Below are positions 1 through 9,507 of a stretch of 64,000 bases of DNA, piece by piece. The position numbers and the translations under genes were made by a program. Under the pieces are notes generated by a model, which was given only the letters and a program-made list of their open reading frames with translations, was not told where the DNA came from and made no database searches. This stretch comes from Propionivibrio dicarboxylicus (lineage in GTDB: Bacteria; Pseudomonadota; Gammaproteobacteria; Burkholderiales; Rhodocyclaceae). Each line of letters starts with the position of its first letter. Position 1 is the stretch's first letter. The stretch is taken from positions 124,001 to 188,000 of the forward strand of contig NZ_FNCY01000001.1 in assembly GCF_900099695.1 (NCBI RefSeq), read 5' to 3'.

Positions 1-84
1 CCAGCGGTCAATTGAGAGCACACCCTAGCGAAACGAACGAATACGCGAAACGTCGATTATCTCAGGAAACAGGGCCGGAAAAGA

Positions 85-113
85 AAAACCGCCCGCAAAT
101 GGCGGGCGGTTTT
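85..113 (-). terminator. Rho-independent terminator of rpoH
   Basis: A 12-bp perfect inverted repeat (85-96 with 102-113, 5-base loop) is G+C rich at its core. Read on the minus strand it ends in a run of T. It lies just downstream of the rpoH stop codon, as expected for an intrinsic terminator. Confidence 0.85.
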
Positions 114-135
114 GGCTGTGGTGTCAGGCGCCGGA

Positions 136-987
136 TCAGGCGACCAGCGGTGCCAGACTGGCGCGCATCTTCTGCATCGCCTTGACCTCGATCTGCCGGA
201 TACGCTCGGCCGACACGCCGAATTCCGCGGCAAGTTCATGCAAGGTTGCCGGTTCTTCAGCCAACCAGCGCGACTCGACGATGCGCCGACTACGCTCATC
301 CAGTTCACCCAGCGCCATCTGCAGGCCTTCGCCTTGCAGATGATCCGCCGCCCGGCTCTCCAGAACTCGCACCGGCTCGGAGCGATTGTCCTGCAGGTAG
401 GCGATCGGCGCGAAGGCCTCGTCCTCATCGTTACCGGGCTCGAGCGCCACGTCGTGACCGCTCAGCCGGGTCTCCATCTCGGTCACGTCTTCCGGCTTGA
501 CCTTGAGCTGTTCGGAGATCGCGTCGATCTGCGCCGGGGTCAGCGCCTCGCTGCTCTCCTTCATGCTACGCAGATTGAAGAACAGCTTGCGCTGCGCCTT
601 GGTCGTCGCGACCTTGACGAGGCGCCAGTTGCGCAACACATATTCGTGGATCTCGGCCTTGATCCAGTGGATGGCGAAGGAAACCAGGCGCACGCCCTGC
701 GACGGGTCGAAGCGCTTGACCGCCTTCATCAGGCCGATATTGCCTTCCTGGATCAGGTCGGCATGCGGCAGACCGTAACCCAGATAGCCGCGCGCAATCG
801 AGATGACCAGACGCAGGTGCGAAAGAACCAGCTGACGCGCCGCTTCCAGATCGTTTTCCTCACGAAGGCGCGTTGCCAGCCGGAACTCTTCCTCCTCGGT
901 CAGAATCGGAAATTGTTTCGCTGCCTGAATGTAGGCGTCGATATTGCCTACCGCAGAGATCGTCGGGAACGCCAGTGCTTGCGTCAT
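136..987 (-). CDS. rpoH: RNA polymerase heat-shock sigma factor RpoH (sigma-32)
   Basis: Sigma factor that directs RNA polymerase to heat-shock promoters. The 283-residue product has the usual length and order: region 2 (RLVISIARGYLGYG, DLIQEGNIGLMKAVKRFDP, residues 58-94), the diagnostic RpoH box QRKLFFNLR at residues 132-140, and a C-terminal region 4 helix-turn-helix (ELAAEFGVSAERIRQIE). A strong AGGAGGT ribosome site lies 9 bases before the ATG. A perfect CIRCE operator is about 46 bases upstream, so HrcA repression is likely, as known for rpoH in other betaproteobacteria. The upstream neighbour has been displaced by the Tn7-like element whose left end is at 1106. Confidence 0.97.
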   Translation of the reverse strand: MTQALAFPTISAVGNIDAYIQAAKQFPILTEEEEFRLATRLREENDLEAARQLVLSHLRLVISIARGYLGYGLPHADLIQEGNIGLMKAVKRFDPSQGVRLVSFAIHWIKAEIHEYVLRNWRLVKVATTKAQRKLFFNLRSMKESSEALTPAQIDAISEQLKVKPEDVTEMETRLSGHDVALEPGNDEDEAFAPIAYLQDNRSEPVRVLESRAADHLQGEGLQMALGELDERSRRIVESRWLAEEPATLHELAAEFGVSAERIRQIEVKAMQKMRASLAPLVA

Positions 988-1032
988 TTGGAATCACACC
1001 TCCTGTTGTTACTAGGATTACCCAGAGCCATT

Positions 1033-1059
1033 TTAGCACTCGTTGCGTAAGAGTGCTAA
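1033..1059. promoter_or_regulatory. CIRCE operator (HrcA binding site) upstream of rpoH
   Basis: Exact match to the CIRCE consensus TTAGCACTC-N9-GAGTGCTAA (arms 1033-1041 and 1051-1059). It lies 46 bases before the rpoH start. On the minus strand TTAGCA and TAAAAT, 18 bases apart, overlap the element and could be the -35/-10 of the repressed promoter; that promoter reading is an inference. Confidence 0.93.
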
Positions 1060-1100
1060 ACGCTCGAAAGGTTTCTTGTAACAGGGTGTTGATCACCGCG

Positions 1101-1105
1101 GCAAC
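1101..1105. repeat. Target site duplication, left copy (GCAAC)
   Basis: GCAAC directly abuts the left terminal inverted repeat and is repeated exactly at 20859-20863 next to the right one. Five bases is the duplication size of Tn7-family elements. Confidence 0.88.
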
Positions 1106-1151
1106 TATCGTCCGCAATTCAACTTGCTCCTTCCGCAACTCAACTTGCTCC
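1106..1151. repeat. Left transposon end: inverted repeat plus second TnsB-type site
   Basis: The 22-bp terminal repeat (1106-1127) overlaps a 20-bp unit at 1111-1130. A second copy at 1132-1151 in the same orientation differs at one base. Tandem ~20-bp units at an end are the typical layout of TnsB binding sites. The terminal bases are TATCG rather than the usual TGT. Confidence 0.85.
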
Positions 1152-1300
1152 CCTCGGAAAGTATCAATTTTGGCCAGCGAGCCACTTCAACGGTGACGGC
1201 TGGGCCTTAGTATGCCCTGGGGGGCAGCAACGAGTTATAGTCATGCTTTCGATAAAAGGCTGGCCAAATAAGCCATTCCAGCCAACACAACAACGAGAAC

Positions 1301-3139
1301 ATGAATCAACAAGCCCTCTCCTCCTTCATTTGGTCAGTTGCAGACCTACTACGCGGCGATTACAGACAATCCGAATACGGCAAAGTAATCCTCCCATTTA
1401 CAGTTCTGCGCCGCCTGGATTGTGTGCTTGAATCCACCAAAGCGGCCGTGTTGGCCGAATTGAAAGCAAAGACGGCTGCCGGACTTAATCCTGACCCGTT
1501 TCTCCTACGCAAAGCGGGCCAGGGTTTCTACAACACTTCGCCGCTCGACCTCGGCAAACTCTTGGGCGACCAGGACAACATTCGCGAGAACCTCTATGCC
1601 TACATTCAGGGGTTTTCGCCGGCAGCTCTGGACATCTTTGAGCGCTTCGAGTTCTTCACCCAGGTCGAGCGACTGGCCAAAGCCGGGCTGCTCTATCTAG
1701 TCACTGAGAAATTCGCCAATATCGACCTACACCCGGATATCGTCGATAACGCCCAGATGGGCCTGGTGTTCGAGGAGCTAATTCGGAAGTTCGCCGAAAT
1801 CTCGAACGAGACTGCCGGGGAGCACTTTACCCCGCGCGAAGTCATCCGGCTGATGGTGAATCTACTGTTTATTGAGGACGACGATGTTCTGACATCTGGC
1901 AATGCTGTTGTTCGGACCATCTACGACCCAACAGCCGGCACAGGCGGTATGCTTTCCGTGGCCGGTGAATACCTGTTGGAGCTCAATCCATCGGCTCGCC
2001 TAACCATGTTTGGTCAAGAGCTCAACGATGAGTCCTACGCCATCTGCAAGGCTGACATGCTCATCAAGGGCCAGGATGTCGGCAATATCGTGGTCGGCAA
2101 CACCCTTTCCGAAGATGGCCACGGTGGCCGTAAATTCGATTACATGCTCTCCAATCCGCCGTTTGGCGTCGAATGGAAGAAGGTCGAGAAGGAAGTTCGC
2201 AAGGAAGCCGCGGACAAAGGTTTTGACGGCCGTTTCGGCCCCGGGTTGCCCCGGGTCTCCGACGGCTCAATGCTGTTCCTGCTCCACCTCATCAGCAAGA
2301 TGCGTCCGGCTGTCGATGGTGGCAGTCGTATCGGTATCGTTCTCAATGGTTCGCCCCTGTTTACCGGCGGAGCAGGCAGTGGAGAATCTGAAATCCGTCG
2401 CTATGTGCTGGAAAACGACTTGGTCGAGGCCATCATCGGTTTGCCAACCGATATGTTTTACAACACCGGTATTAGCACCTATGTCTGGATTCTCTCCAAC
2501 AAGAAGCCAGGGGTCCGCAAAGGTAAGGTACAGCTCATCGACGCAAGCAGCTTCTGGCAGAAGATGCGCAAAAGTCTCGGCAGCAAGCGAAAAGAGCTGT
2601 CCGACGAACATATCGCCGATATCACACGCCTGTTCGGCGCATTCACCGAAGCCAACCTTGCGACTTTGCTGGATGCCTCTGGCAAGGAAATCAGCCGGGT
2701 GCTCCTGGCTGAGGGGGAAACCCCTCCTCCAGTGCCAGAAGGCTGCCGTATCAAGACAGTTCCGATTTCACGCATCTTCAAGGATGAGGAATTCGGCTAC
2801 ACGACCATCACCGTCGAGCGCCCGCTACGCGATGCTGCCGGCAAAGTCCTGGTTGGCGAGAAGGGAAAACAAAAGGGCAAGCCCCAACCCGATGCCGCTC
2901 TGCGCGACACGGAAAACGTCCCGCTCTTGGACGATATTGACGCTTATTTCAAGCGGGAAGTGTTAGCGCATGCTCCGGATGCCTGGATTGACCAGGAAAA
3001 ATCCAAGGTCGGCTATGAAATCCCGTTCAACCGACATTTCTATGTCTTCGAGCCTCCGCGGAGCCTACATGAGATTGACGAAGAGTTGAAGGCGGTGGCC
3101 ACCAACATCACCAAGATGCTTGAGGGGCTGGCGGAATGA
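1301..3139 (+). CDS. hsdM: Type I restriction-modification methyltransferase HsdM
   Basis: Modification subunit that methylates adenine in the recognition sequence and forms the core of the HsdR2M2S complex. The 612-residue protein has the N-terminal HsdM helical domain (residues 1-150), the S-adenosylmethionine motif [10 protein letters not shown] near residue 209 and the catalytic NPPFG motif near 285, both in the N6-adenine methylase fold. It is the first gene of hsdM-hsdS-hsdR; its TGA overlaps the ATG of hsdS in an ATGA. It is the first cargo gene inside the left transposon end and points inwards. The size is normal for the family, with no sign of damage. Confidence 0.96.
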   Translation: MNQQALSSFIWSVADLLRGDYRQSEYGKVILPFTVLRRLDCVLESTKAAVLAELKAKTAAGLNPDPFLLRKAGQGFYNTSPLDLGKLLGDQDNIRENLYAYIQGFSPAALDIFERFEFFTQVERLAKAGLLYLVTEKFANIDLHPDIVDNAQMGLVFEELIRKFAEISNETAGEHFTPREVIRLMVNLLFIEDDDVLTSGNAVVRTIYDPTAGTGGMLSVAGEYLLELNPSARLTMFGQELNDESYAICKADMLIKGQDVGNIVVGNTLSEDGHGGRKFDYMLSNPPFGVEWKKVEKEVRKEAADKGFDGRFGPGLPRVSDGSMLFLLHLISKMRPAVDGGSRIGIVLNGSPLFTGGAGSGESEIRRYVLENDLVEAIIGLPTDMFYNTGISTYVWILSNKKPGVRKGKVQLIDASSFWQKMRKSLGSKRKELSDEHIADITRLFGAFTEANLATLLDASGKEISRVLLAEGETPPPVPEGCRIKTVPISRIFKDEEFGYTTITVERPLRDAAGKVLVGEKGKQKGKPQPDAALRDTENVPLLDDIDAYFKREVLAHAPDAWIDQEKSKVGYEIPFNRHFYVFEPPRSLHEIDEELKAVATNITKMLEGLAE

Positions 3140-4479
3140 GCTTGCCAAGGTATCAGGGTTACAAGAATAGCGGTATTGCGTGGCTTGGCGATGTCCCATC
3201 TCACTGGGAGGTAATCCGCTACAAAGAACTTTTTGCAGAACGGAATGAGCGCTCGACAGAAGGTGGTGAAACATTGCTATCAGTCTCCGCGTACACGGGG
3301 GTCTCCCCTCGGGCAGATATCATCGACGAAGGGGATTTCTTAAGCCGCGCAGAGTCACTTGAAGGCTATAAGGTTTGCTATCCCAACGACCTAGTGATGA
3401 ACATCATGCTCGCTTGGAATCGTGGGCTTGGATTCTCCGCGTACCATGGGATTGTTAGCCCGGCCTACAGCGTTTTTTCTCTCAAGCGTAAAGATAATCC
3501 TAGGTTTCTTGACTATCTGGTTAGAGAAGATAAGACCACGCTCCAATTCAAGGCATATTCATCAGGGGTGATTGAGTCTAGGTTACGGCTCTATCCCGAA
3601 GTGTTTGGGGCATTGTCTTGTAGTGTACCTCCACCAGAAGAACAAGAAGCCATCGCCACCTTCCTCGACCGAGAAACCGCCAAGATTGACGCCCTGGTTG
3701 CCGAGCAGGAAAAGCTTCTCACGCTCTTAGCAGAAAAGCGCCAAGCCACTATTTCACAAGCTGTGACCAAGGGCCTGAATCCGGATGTGCCGATGAAGGA
3801 TTCGGGGGTAGAGTGGTTGGGAGAAGTACCGGCACATTGGGGGCACAGAAAGAAACTTCTTGATTTGGTGACAAGCCATCGACACTCCTTTGTAAACGGC
3901 CCCTTTGGAAGTGACTTGCTCACATCAGAGCTTGTCTCTGATGGAGTGCCCGTCATCTATATCCGGGATATCAAGCAGAGCGGCTATTGCAGGGTTAGTG
4001 AATGGTGCGTTACCGAAGAAAAGGCCGCACAACTTCAATTCTGCAACGTCCTGCCGGGAGACGTTTTGGTGGCCAAAGTCGGAGACCCACCAGGTTTGGC
4101 CGCTGTTTACCCACAAAATGAGCCAAACGGAATTATTACCCAAGATGTAATTCGTCTTCGGCTTGATATCTGTAAGGCCGATGGCAACTACGTCTGCTGG
4201 TTGCTTAACTCAAAATATGGTCAAACAGCGATTGACCAAATCTCGGTCGAATCGACGAGAACACGAGTGGGACTTGGAGAGTATAAGCAACTCCGGTTTT
4301 TCATCCCCCCGTTGAAAGAGCAGCAGGCGATTTCTATATTTCTTGATAAAGAAATGGGAAGGCTTGATGCACTTACGGTTGAAGCCTTGCGAGCAATTGG
4401 CCTCCTTAAAGAGCGCCGCACCGCCCTAATCTCCGCCGCCGTTACCGGAAAAATCGACGTCCGTCACCTAGCCAATTAA
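3136..4479 (+). CDS. hsdS: Type I restriction-modification specificity subunit HsdS
   Basis: DNA-recognition subunit of the type I complex. The 447 residues hold two target-recognition halves, each opening with a similar block ([16 protein letters not shown] near residue 10 and [16 protein letters not shown] near 220). Each half ends in a conserved helix ([20 protein letters not shown] near 170 and [20 protein letters not shown] near 395) that spaces the two half-sites. It overlaps hsdM by 4 bases and is followed after 11 bases by hsdR. The recognition sequence cannot be read from the protein. HsdS genes vary quickly by recombination; this one looks intact. Confidence 0.95.
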   Translation: MSLPRYQGYKNSGIAWLGDVPSHWEVIRYKELFAERNERSTEGGETLLSVSAYTGVSPRADIIDEGDFLSRAESLEGYKVCYPNDLVMNIMLAWNRGLGFSAYHGIVSPAYSVFSLKRKDNPRFLDYLVREDKTTLQFKAYSSGVIESRLRLYPEVFGALSCSVPPPEEQEAIATFLDRETAKIDALVAEQEKLLTLLAEKRQATISQAVTKGLNPDVPMKDSGVEWLGEVPAHWGHRKKLLDLVTSHRHSFVNGPFGSDLLTSELVSDGVPVIYIRDIKQSGYCRVSEWCVTEEKAAQLQFCNVLPGDVLVAKVGDPPGLAAVYPQNEPNGIITQDVIRLRLDICKADGNYVCWLLNSKYGQTAIDQISVESTRTRVGLGEYKQLRFFIPPLKEQQAISIFLDKEMGRLDALTVEALRAIGLLKERRTALISAAVTGKIDVRHLAN

Positions 4480-4490
4480 GAGAGCGCCAA

Positions 4491-7400
4491 ATGCCAGGCC
4501 TGCACCAAGAACACCACTTCGAATCGGCGATTTGTGAGCATCTTGGTCAGAATGGCTGGCTCTATGAGGAAGCCGATGCCACCCTGTACGACCGGCAAAA
4601 TGCTCTGTTCCTTCCCGACCTGCTAACCTGGGTCGAGGCCACCCAGCCGGATAGCTGGCAACAACTGAGCAAGACACACGGTGCCAGCCTGCCGAAGGTC
4701 CTGGCCGAGCGGGTACGTAAATGCCTTAACGAGCACGGCACGCTGGAAGTGCTGCGCCGCGGTGTCGAGATAGTCGGCCTCAAGAAGCCGCTCGCCATGG
4801 TGCAGTTCAAGCCAGCACTGGGACTAAACGCAACCATCCAGAAAGCCTACGAGGCCAACAGCCTTCGCGTGGTCCGCCAAGTCCATCACTCGTTGAACAA
4901 CACCAAAGAAGCACTGGACCTGGTGCTCTTCGTGAACGGTATCGCCGTGGCTACCGCCGAACTGAAGTCCGACTTCACGCAAAGCGTCGGCGATGCCGTC
5001 GACCAATACCGCTTTGACCGTCATCCGACCCCGAAGGGAGGACTGGTCGAACCGCTGCTGGCCTTCCCCGGCGCAGCCCTCGTCCATTTCGCGGTTAGCC
5101 AAAGCGAAGTCATGATGGCGACGCAATTGGCTGGTCCGGCCACGACTTTTCTGCCGTTCAACCGCGGCAATGAAGGTGGCGCAGGCAACGAACCCAATCC
5201 CTATGGCTACGCCACCGCTTACCTCTGGGAAGACGTCTGGCAGCGCGACAGCTGGCTCGAAATCCTCGGTCGTTACCTCATGGGTAAGCGCAACGACAAG
5301 AAACAACTGACTGGCGTCATCTTCCCGCGCTTCCACCAACTCGACGCCACGCGCAAACTGGTGGCCGACGTTCTAGAAAACGGACCCGGCGAGCGTTACC
5401 TGATTCAGCACTCGGCCGGCTCCGGCAAAACCAACTCGATAGCCTGGACTGCTCACTTCCTGGCCGACTTGCATGATGCTAAGCACCAGAAGCTGTTCGA
5501 CAGTATCCTGGTGGTTTCCGACCGCAATGTGCTTGACGCCCAATTGCAGGAAGCTATCTTTGATTTTCAGCGCACCACCGGCGTGGTTGCCACCATTTCC
5601 GATGACCACGGCAGCAAGAGCGCCCAACTATCCCAGGCACTCAAGGACGGCAAAAAAATCATTGTCTGCACTATCCAGACCTTCCCGTTTGCGCTCGAAG
5701 CCGTCCAGAAGCTCTCGGCCACCGAAGGGAAGCGCTTTGCCGTCATTGCCGACGAAGCCCATAGCTCCCAGACCGGAGAAGCTGCTGCCAAGCTTAAGCA
5801 GGTGCTGTCTGCCGAGGAGCTTGCTGAATTCCAGGATGGCGGCGAAGTTGATACCGAGACCTTGCTGGCTCTCCAGATGTCGGCCAAGGCCAGCCAAGAC
5901 AAAGGCCTGACCTACATCGCCTTCACGGCAACGCCCAAGCAGAAGACGCTTGAGCTGTTCGGCCGCAAAGACGAAGACGGCTTACCTCAAGCCTTCCACG
6001 TCTACTCGATGCGTCAGGCGATTGAAGAAGGCTTCATCCTCGATGTCCTCCAGAACTACACGACCTACAAGCTGGCGTTCAAGCTCGCCAACAATGGCCA
6101 GGAGTACGACGAGAAACAGGTCGAGAAGTCGGAAGCCCTGAAGGGAATCATGCAGTGGGTCCGCCTGCACCCCTACAATATCGCGCAGAAGGTCCAGACG
6201 GTCGTCGAACACTTCCGCGAGAACGTTCAGCCGCTGCTCAACGGTAAGGCCAAGGCCATGGTCGTGGTCAGCAGCCGTAAAGAGGCCGTACGCTGGCAGA
6301 AGGCCATCACGGCCTATATCCAGAAGCATAGTTACAAGCTGGGTGTCCTGGTAGCCTTCTCAGGTGAAATCACCGACTACGATAGCTACCCCGAATCCGT
6401 CTCGGAACACAGCAAACTGCTCAACCCTGAATTGAAAGGGCGAGATATCCGCGATGCCTTTGCCGAACCGGACTATCACCTGCTGCTGGTAGCCAACAAA
6501 TTCCAGACTGGTTTCGACCAACCGCTGCTCTGCGGCATGTATGTCGATAAACGGTTGGCCGGCATCCAAGCGGTACAAACGCTGTCCCGACTGAACCGCG
6601 CTTATCCCGGCAAGGACACCACCTACATCCTCGACTTCGTCAACGAATCCGAGGATGTCCTGGAAGCCTTCAAGACCTATTACGAAACCGCCCAGCTCGA
6701 AGCTACCACCGACCCGAACCTGGTCCTCGACCTTCGCGCAAAATTGGACGCTGCCGGTTACTACGATAATTATGAGGTCGACCGGGTCGCCCAGGTAGAG
6801 ATGGACCCGAAAGGCACACAGGCTCAACTCAATGCCGCCATTGCGCCCGTCGCAGACCGACTGCTCAAACGCTACAAGGCCCTTCGGACAGCCAAAGCCA
6901 CTGCTGACGCCAACAAGGACGAACAAGCTGCCAAGGCAGCCAAGGAGGCGATGGAAGTGCTGGTGCTCTTCAAGAAAGACATGGGCGCCTATAACCGCCT
7001 CTATGCCTTCTTGTCGCAAATATTCGATTACGGCAATACCGACATCGAGAAACGCTTCATCTTCTTCAAGCGTCTGATACCGCTACTGGACTTTGGGCGA
7101 GAGCGGGACACCGTTGACCTATCCAAGGTGGTGTTGACCCACCACACCTTGCGTAACAAGGGACAGCATAGCCTTGACCTTCAGCAGGGCGAATCGAAGA
7201 AGTTGCAACCCATGGCCGAAACTGGCGGCGGCACTCTCCATGACAAGGAAAAGGCCTATCTCGAGGAAATCATCCAGCAGGTGAACGGGCTGTTCGAAGG
7301 CGACCTTTCTGACAACGACCAGCTCGTCTATGTGAATGGTGTCCTAAAAGGGAAGCTCCTGGAGAACGAAACGCTGGTTCAGCAGGCGGCCAACAACACC

Positions 7401-7604
7401 AAGGAGCAGTTTGCCAACTCTCCAGACCTGTCACAAGCGCTTCTCAACGCCATTATGGATGCGCTGGGTGCGCATACAACGATGAGCACCCAGGCTCTGG
7501 GCTCGGAGAAGATTCGCGAGGGATTGAAAGATACTCTGTTGGGGCCGGCGCAGTTGTATGAGGAGCTTCGAGCTAAGGCTTGGCCGTCAGCCACAGTTGC
7601 TTAA
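4491..7604 (+). CDS. hsdR: Type I restriction endonuclease subunit HsdR
   Basis: Motor and nuclease subunit that translocates and cuts unmodified DNA. The 1037-residue protein carries an N-terminal PD-(D/E)xK nuclease (DLVLFVNGIAVATAELKSDF, near residue 144), then a superfamily 2 helicase with Walker A SAGSGKT near 308, DEAH near 422 and TATP near 481, the later helicase motifs (ANKFQTGFDQPLL, QTLSRLNR), and a helical C-terminal region. It is the last gene of the hsd operon. Length and motifs are complete, so the R-M system is probably functional. Confidence 0.95.
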   Translation: MPGLHQEHHFESAICEHLGQNGWLYEEADATLYDRQNALFLPDLLTWVEATQPDSWQQLSKTHGASLPKVLAERVRKCLNEHGTLEVLRRGVEIVGLKKPLAMVQFKPALGLNATIQKAYEANSLRVVRQVHHSLNNTKEALDLVLFVNGIAVATAELKSDFTQSVGDAVDQYRFDRHPTPKGGLVEPLLAFPGAALVHFAVSQSEVMMATQLAGPATTFLPFNRGNEGGAGNEPNPYGYATAYLWEDVWQRDSWLEILGRYLMGKRNDKKQLTGVIFPRFHQLDATRKLVADVLENGPGERYLIQHSAGSGKTNSIAWTAHFLADLHDAKHQKLFDSILVVSDRNVLDAQLQEAIFDFQRTTGVVATISDDHGSKSAQLSQALKDGKKIIVCTIQTFPFALEAVQKLSATEGKRFAVIADEAHSSQTGEAAAKLKQVLSAEELAEFQDGGEVDTETLLALQMSAKASQDKGLTYIAFTATPKQKTLELFGRKDEDGLPQAFHVYSMRQAIEEGFILDVLQNYTTYKLAFKLANNGQEYDEKQVEKSEALKGIMQWVRLHPYNIAQKVQTVVEHFRENVQPLLNGKAKAMVVVSSRKEAVRWQKAITAYIQKHSYKLGVLVAFSGEITDYDSYPESVSEHSKLLNPELKGRDIRDAFAEPDYHLLLVANKFQTGFDQPLLCGMYVDKRLAGIQAVQTLSRLNRAYPGKDTTYILDFVNESEDVLEAFKTYYETAQLEATTDPNLVLDLRAKLDAAGYYDNYEVDRVAQVEMDPKGTQAQLNAAIAPVADRLLKRYKALRTAKATADANKDEQAAKAAKEAMEVLVLFKKDMGAYNRLYAFLSQIFDYGNTDIEKRFIFFKRLIPLLDFGRERDTVDLSKVVLTHHTLRNKGQHSLDLQQGESKKLQPMAETGGGTLHDKEKAYLEEIIQQVNGLFEGDLSDNDQLVYVNGVLKGKLLENETLVQQAANNTKEQFANSPDLSQALLNAIMDALGAHTTMSTQALGSEKIREGLKDTLLGPAQLYEELRAKAWPSATVA

Positions 7605-7883
7605 TATATTTATATATCAACCACCTCGCCATGAGTTTAACCCTTGCGGCTTTCAATCCGCCAAATAGTCCGCCAAATCAAACGCCACTTGAGTGGCCAT
7701 GTTCTTTTAATGCATTGAAATATAAGACGAATATAATTCATAGAATCAGCCACGCAATCCGCCAAAGAATCAGCCAATTCGTCGTCTCGGGTCCTTTCGT
7801 GCCATTAGAATTGACGACTAATGGAGACTTGTTTTTCCATACCGTACGTTGCACTTATGTTTAGCTAACCTAGGAATTCTTGC
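7605..7883. other. A+T-rich spacer between hsdR and the CBASS operon, with short direct repeats
   Basis: No gene is supported here. The stretch is markedly A+T rich and holds three copies of TCCGCCAAA (from 7657, 7669 and 7758) and two of GAATCAGCCA (7743-7752, 7767-7776). It probably carries the CBASS promoter; no clear -35/-10 pair stands out. Confidence 0.5.
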
Positions 7884-9482
7884 ATGCTAGGTTCAGTAAT
7901 CGTCTCGTCACCACCCATGCATCCCGTCGGATTGACCGATGAGGAGCTGGCTCGTCTGCTTCAAGGGCTTTTAGCCGCTGGGAAAGAATCTCTGCTGGTA
8001 GTCAATCGATTCACCTGCAGTGTGTTTTCGAAGGAAGCCTCGACCAATGTGTGGGACTTTGAGGGTATCGGTGACCTTGGTGGAGACTCCTTGAGCGCCA
8101 TGTCTTCGTACTTCAGGCGCCGTGTCCTTAAATGGGCTGAAACCACCGCAACTAACCCAAGGGATGCCAACCTATCAGCCTTGAGGGTCACTGCAGCAAC
8201 CAAGAAAGTGGTTCAGTCTTGGCAGGCTGCAGTGCTCGGGGCCACTACCTCCAAGGGGCGCACAGGTGAGGTAAGTTCAAAAACAGCTCAAAAGGTGTTC
8301 ATGGCATCGGCGTGGCGCTGTCAATTTGATGGGTGCGGCGAAGACCTTTCATCTCATTTTGCGACAGATGGGCACGCGAACTACAGCTATCTCGCCCACA
8401 TCGTTGCCTCGTCGGCAGATGGCCCTCGCGGGGATGCGGTCCAGTCTCCACTGCTAGCCGACGACGCTGAGAACATCATGTTGCTTTGCGACAAGTGCCA
8501 TCGGCTTATCGACCGAGTAGCTCCGGCCATTTATACAACGGAAAAGCTTCGAGCCATGCGTGCCCGAAACGTTGCCGATATAAAGCGCCTTCTTGCTGGT
8601 CTCCAGTACCCACCGGCTGAGCCAATCATGCTAATCGGCAACGTCACGGGGCAGCCTCATCACTACTCGAAGCGGAACGTCGAAGACGCCATGCTTAATG
8701 TCGGGCTAAGACCTAGTAGAGATGAGCCGGAGTATTTCTGTTTCAATAGCTACATCTTGCACAACCCGCATTCGGCGGCATACTGGGGCAGTCTCTTCGA
8801 GTCGCTTTCCACCGACATCCCTCGCATGAAAGCCCTCTTGAACGGCTCGGCGCGAGGTCATGCGCGACCTCACCTTGCTGTCTTCCCGATACATAGCACC
8901 TCAGTTTTGATACTGGGCGGTCGGCTCATTGGTGACACGGCCGGAGTTTCAGTCTTTCAATTCCACCGAGACAAGGTGGCGGGCAACCAAGGTGGGCAGT
9001 GGGCATGGCCGTCGGATGCTACCGAGCCACGCCCCGAAAAGTATCGACTGGAGGTTCTCAAGGACCACCAGAGTGAGACCGAGGCTTGCCTATTGGTGTC
9101 ACTGACGTTCGACATTGCTCAAGATAGACTGACTGCTGAATGCTACGAAAACGGTGTGCTGAAGTTGCCAACTCTTAAGCTCACCGCTAACCGATTTAGC
9201 TCTGATGTCATCGGACATCCCAAGGACTTGGAACTCTTTGGCACCAAGCTGGATGAAGCCATCCGTACACTTCAGGATAGATGGAAGGTTCGGCGCATTC
9301 ATCTCTTCGTAGGTGCGCCGGCTTCTGCCTGCTTCCGTGTAGGGCAAAAAATTCAAGCACGCAATCAAGCCATATATGTCTGCTACGAGACCGACCGGGG
9401 CTCCGGAAGCCCGTTTAAGCAAACCATAGAAATTTCATCAACCTTGGTCTCCGGCCCTGGCGGTGAGCAGGTAGCGCTCTAA
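7884..9482 (+). CDS. cap5: CBASS effector: HNH endonuclease fused to SAVED domain (Cap5-like)
   Basis: Probable killer protein of the CBASS operon: the SAVED domain senses a cyclic oligonucleotide made by the adjacent CD-NTase, and the HNH domain then degrades DNA. HNH residues are H172, N197 and H206, with a likely zinc site at C146, C151, C202 and C205. The C-terminal half is SAVED-like, including the block HLFVGAPASACFRVGQKIQ near residue 475. At 532 residues it is clearly longer than ordinary Cap5 proteins (roughly 370-400), because about 130 residues of unrecognised sequence precede the HNH domain. The chosen ATG has AGGA 8 bases upstream; a later ATG at 7917 is possible. Confidence 0.88.
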   Translation: MLGSVIVSSPPMHPVGLTDEELARLLQGLLAAGKESLLVVNRFTCSVFSKEASTNVWDFEGIGDLGGDSLSAMSSYFRRRVLKWAETTATNPRDANLSALRVTAATKKVVQSWQAAVLGATTSKGRTGEVSSKTAQKVFMASAWRCQFDGCGEDLSSHFATDGHANYSYLAHIVASSADGPRGDAVQSPLLADDAENIMLLCDKCHRLIDRVAPAIYTTEKLRAMRARNVADIKRLLAGLQYPPAEPIMLIGNVTGQPHHYSKRNVEDAMLNVGLRPSRDEPEYFCFNSYILHNPHSAAYWGSLFESLSTDIPRMKALLNGSARGHARPHLAVFPIHSTSVLILGGRLIGDTAGVSVFQFHRDKVAGNQGGQWAWPSDATEPRPEKYRLEVLKDHQSETEACLLVSLTFDIAQDRLTAECYENGVLKLPTLKLTANRFSSDVIGHPKDLELFGTKLDEAIRTLQDRWKVRRIHLFVGAPASACFRVGQKIQARNQAIYVCYETDRGSGSPFKQTIEISSTLVSGPGGEQVAL

Positions 9483-9507
9483 TCTTGAACCATGAAAGCC
9501 TCTTGAT

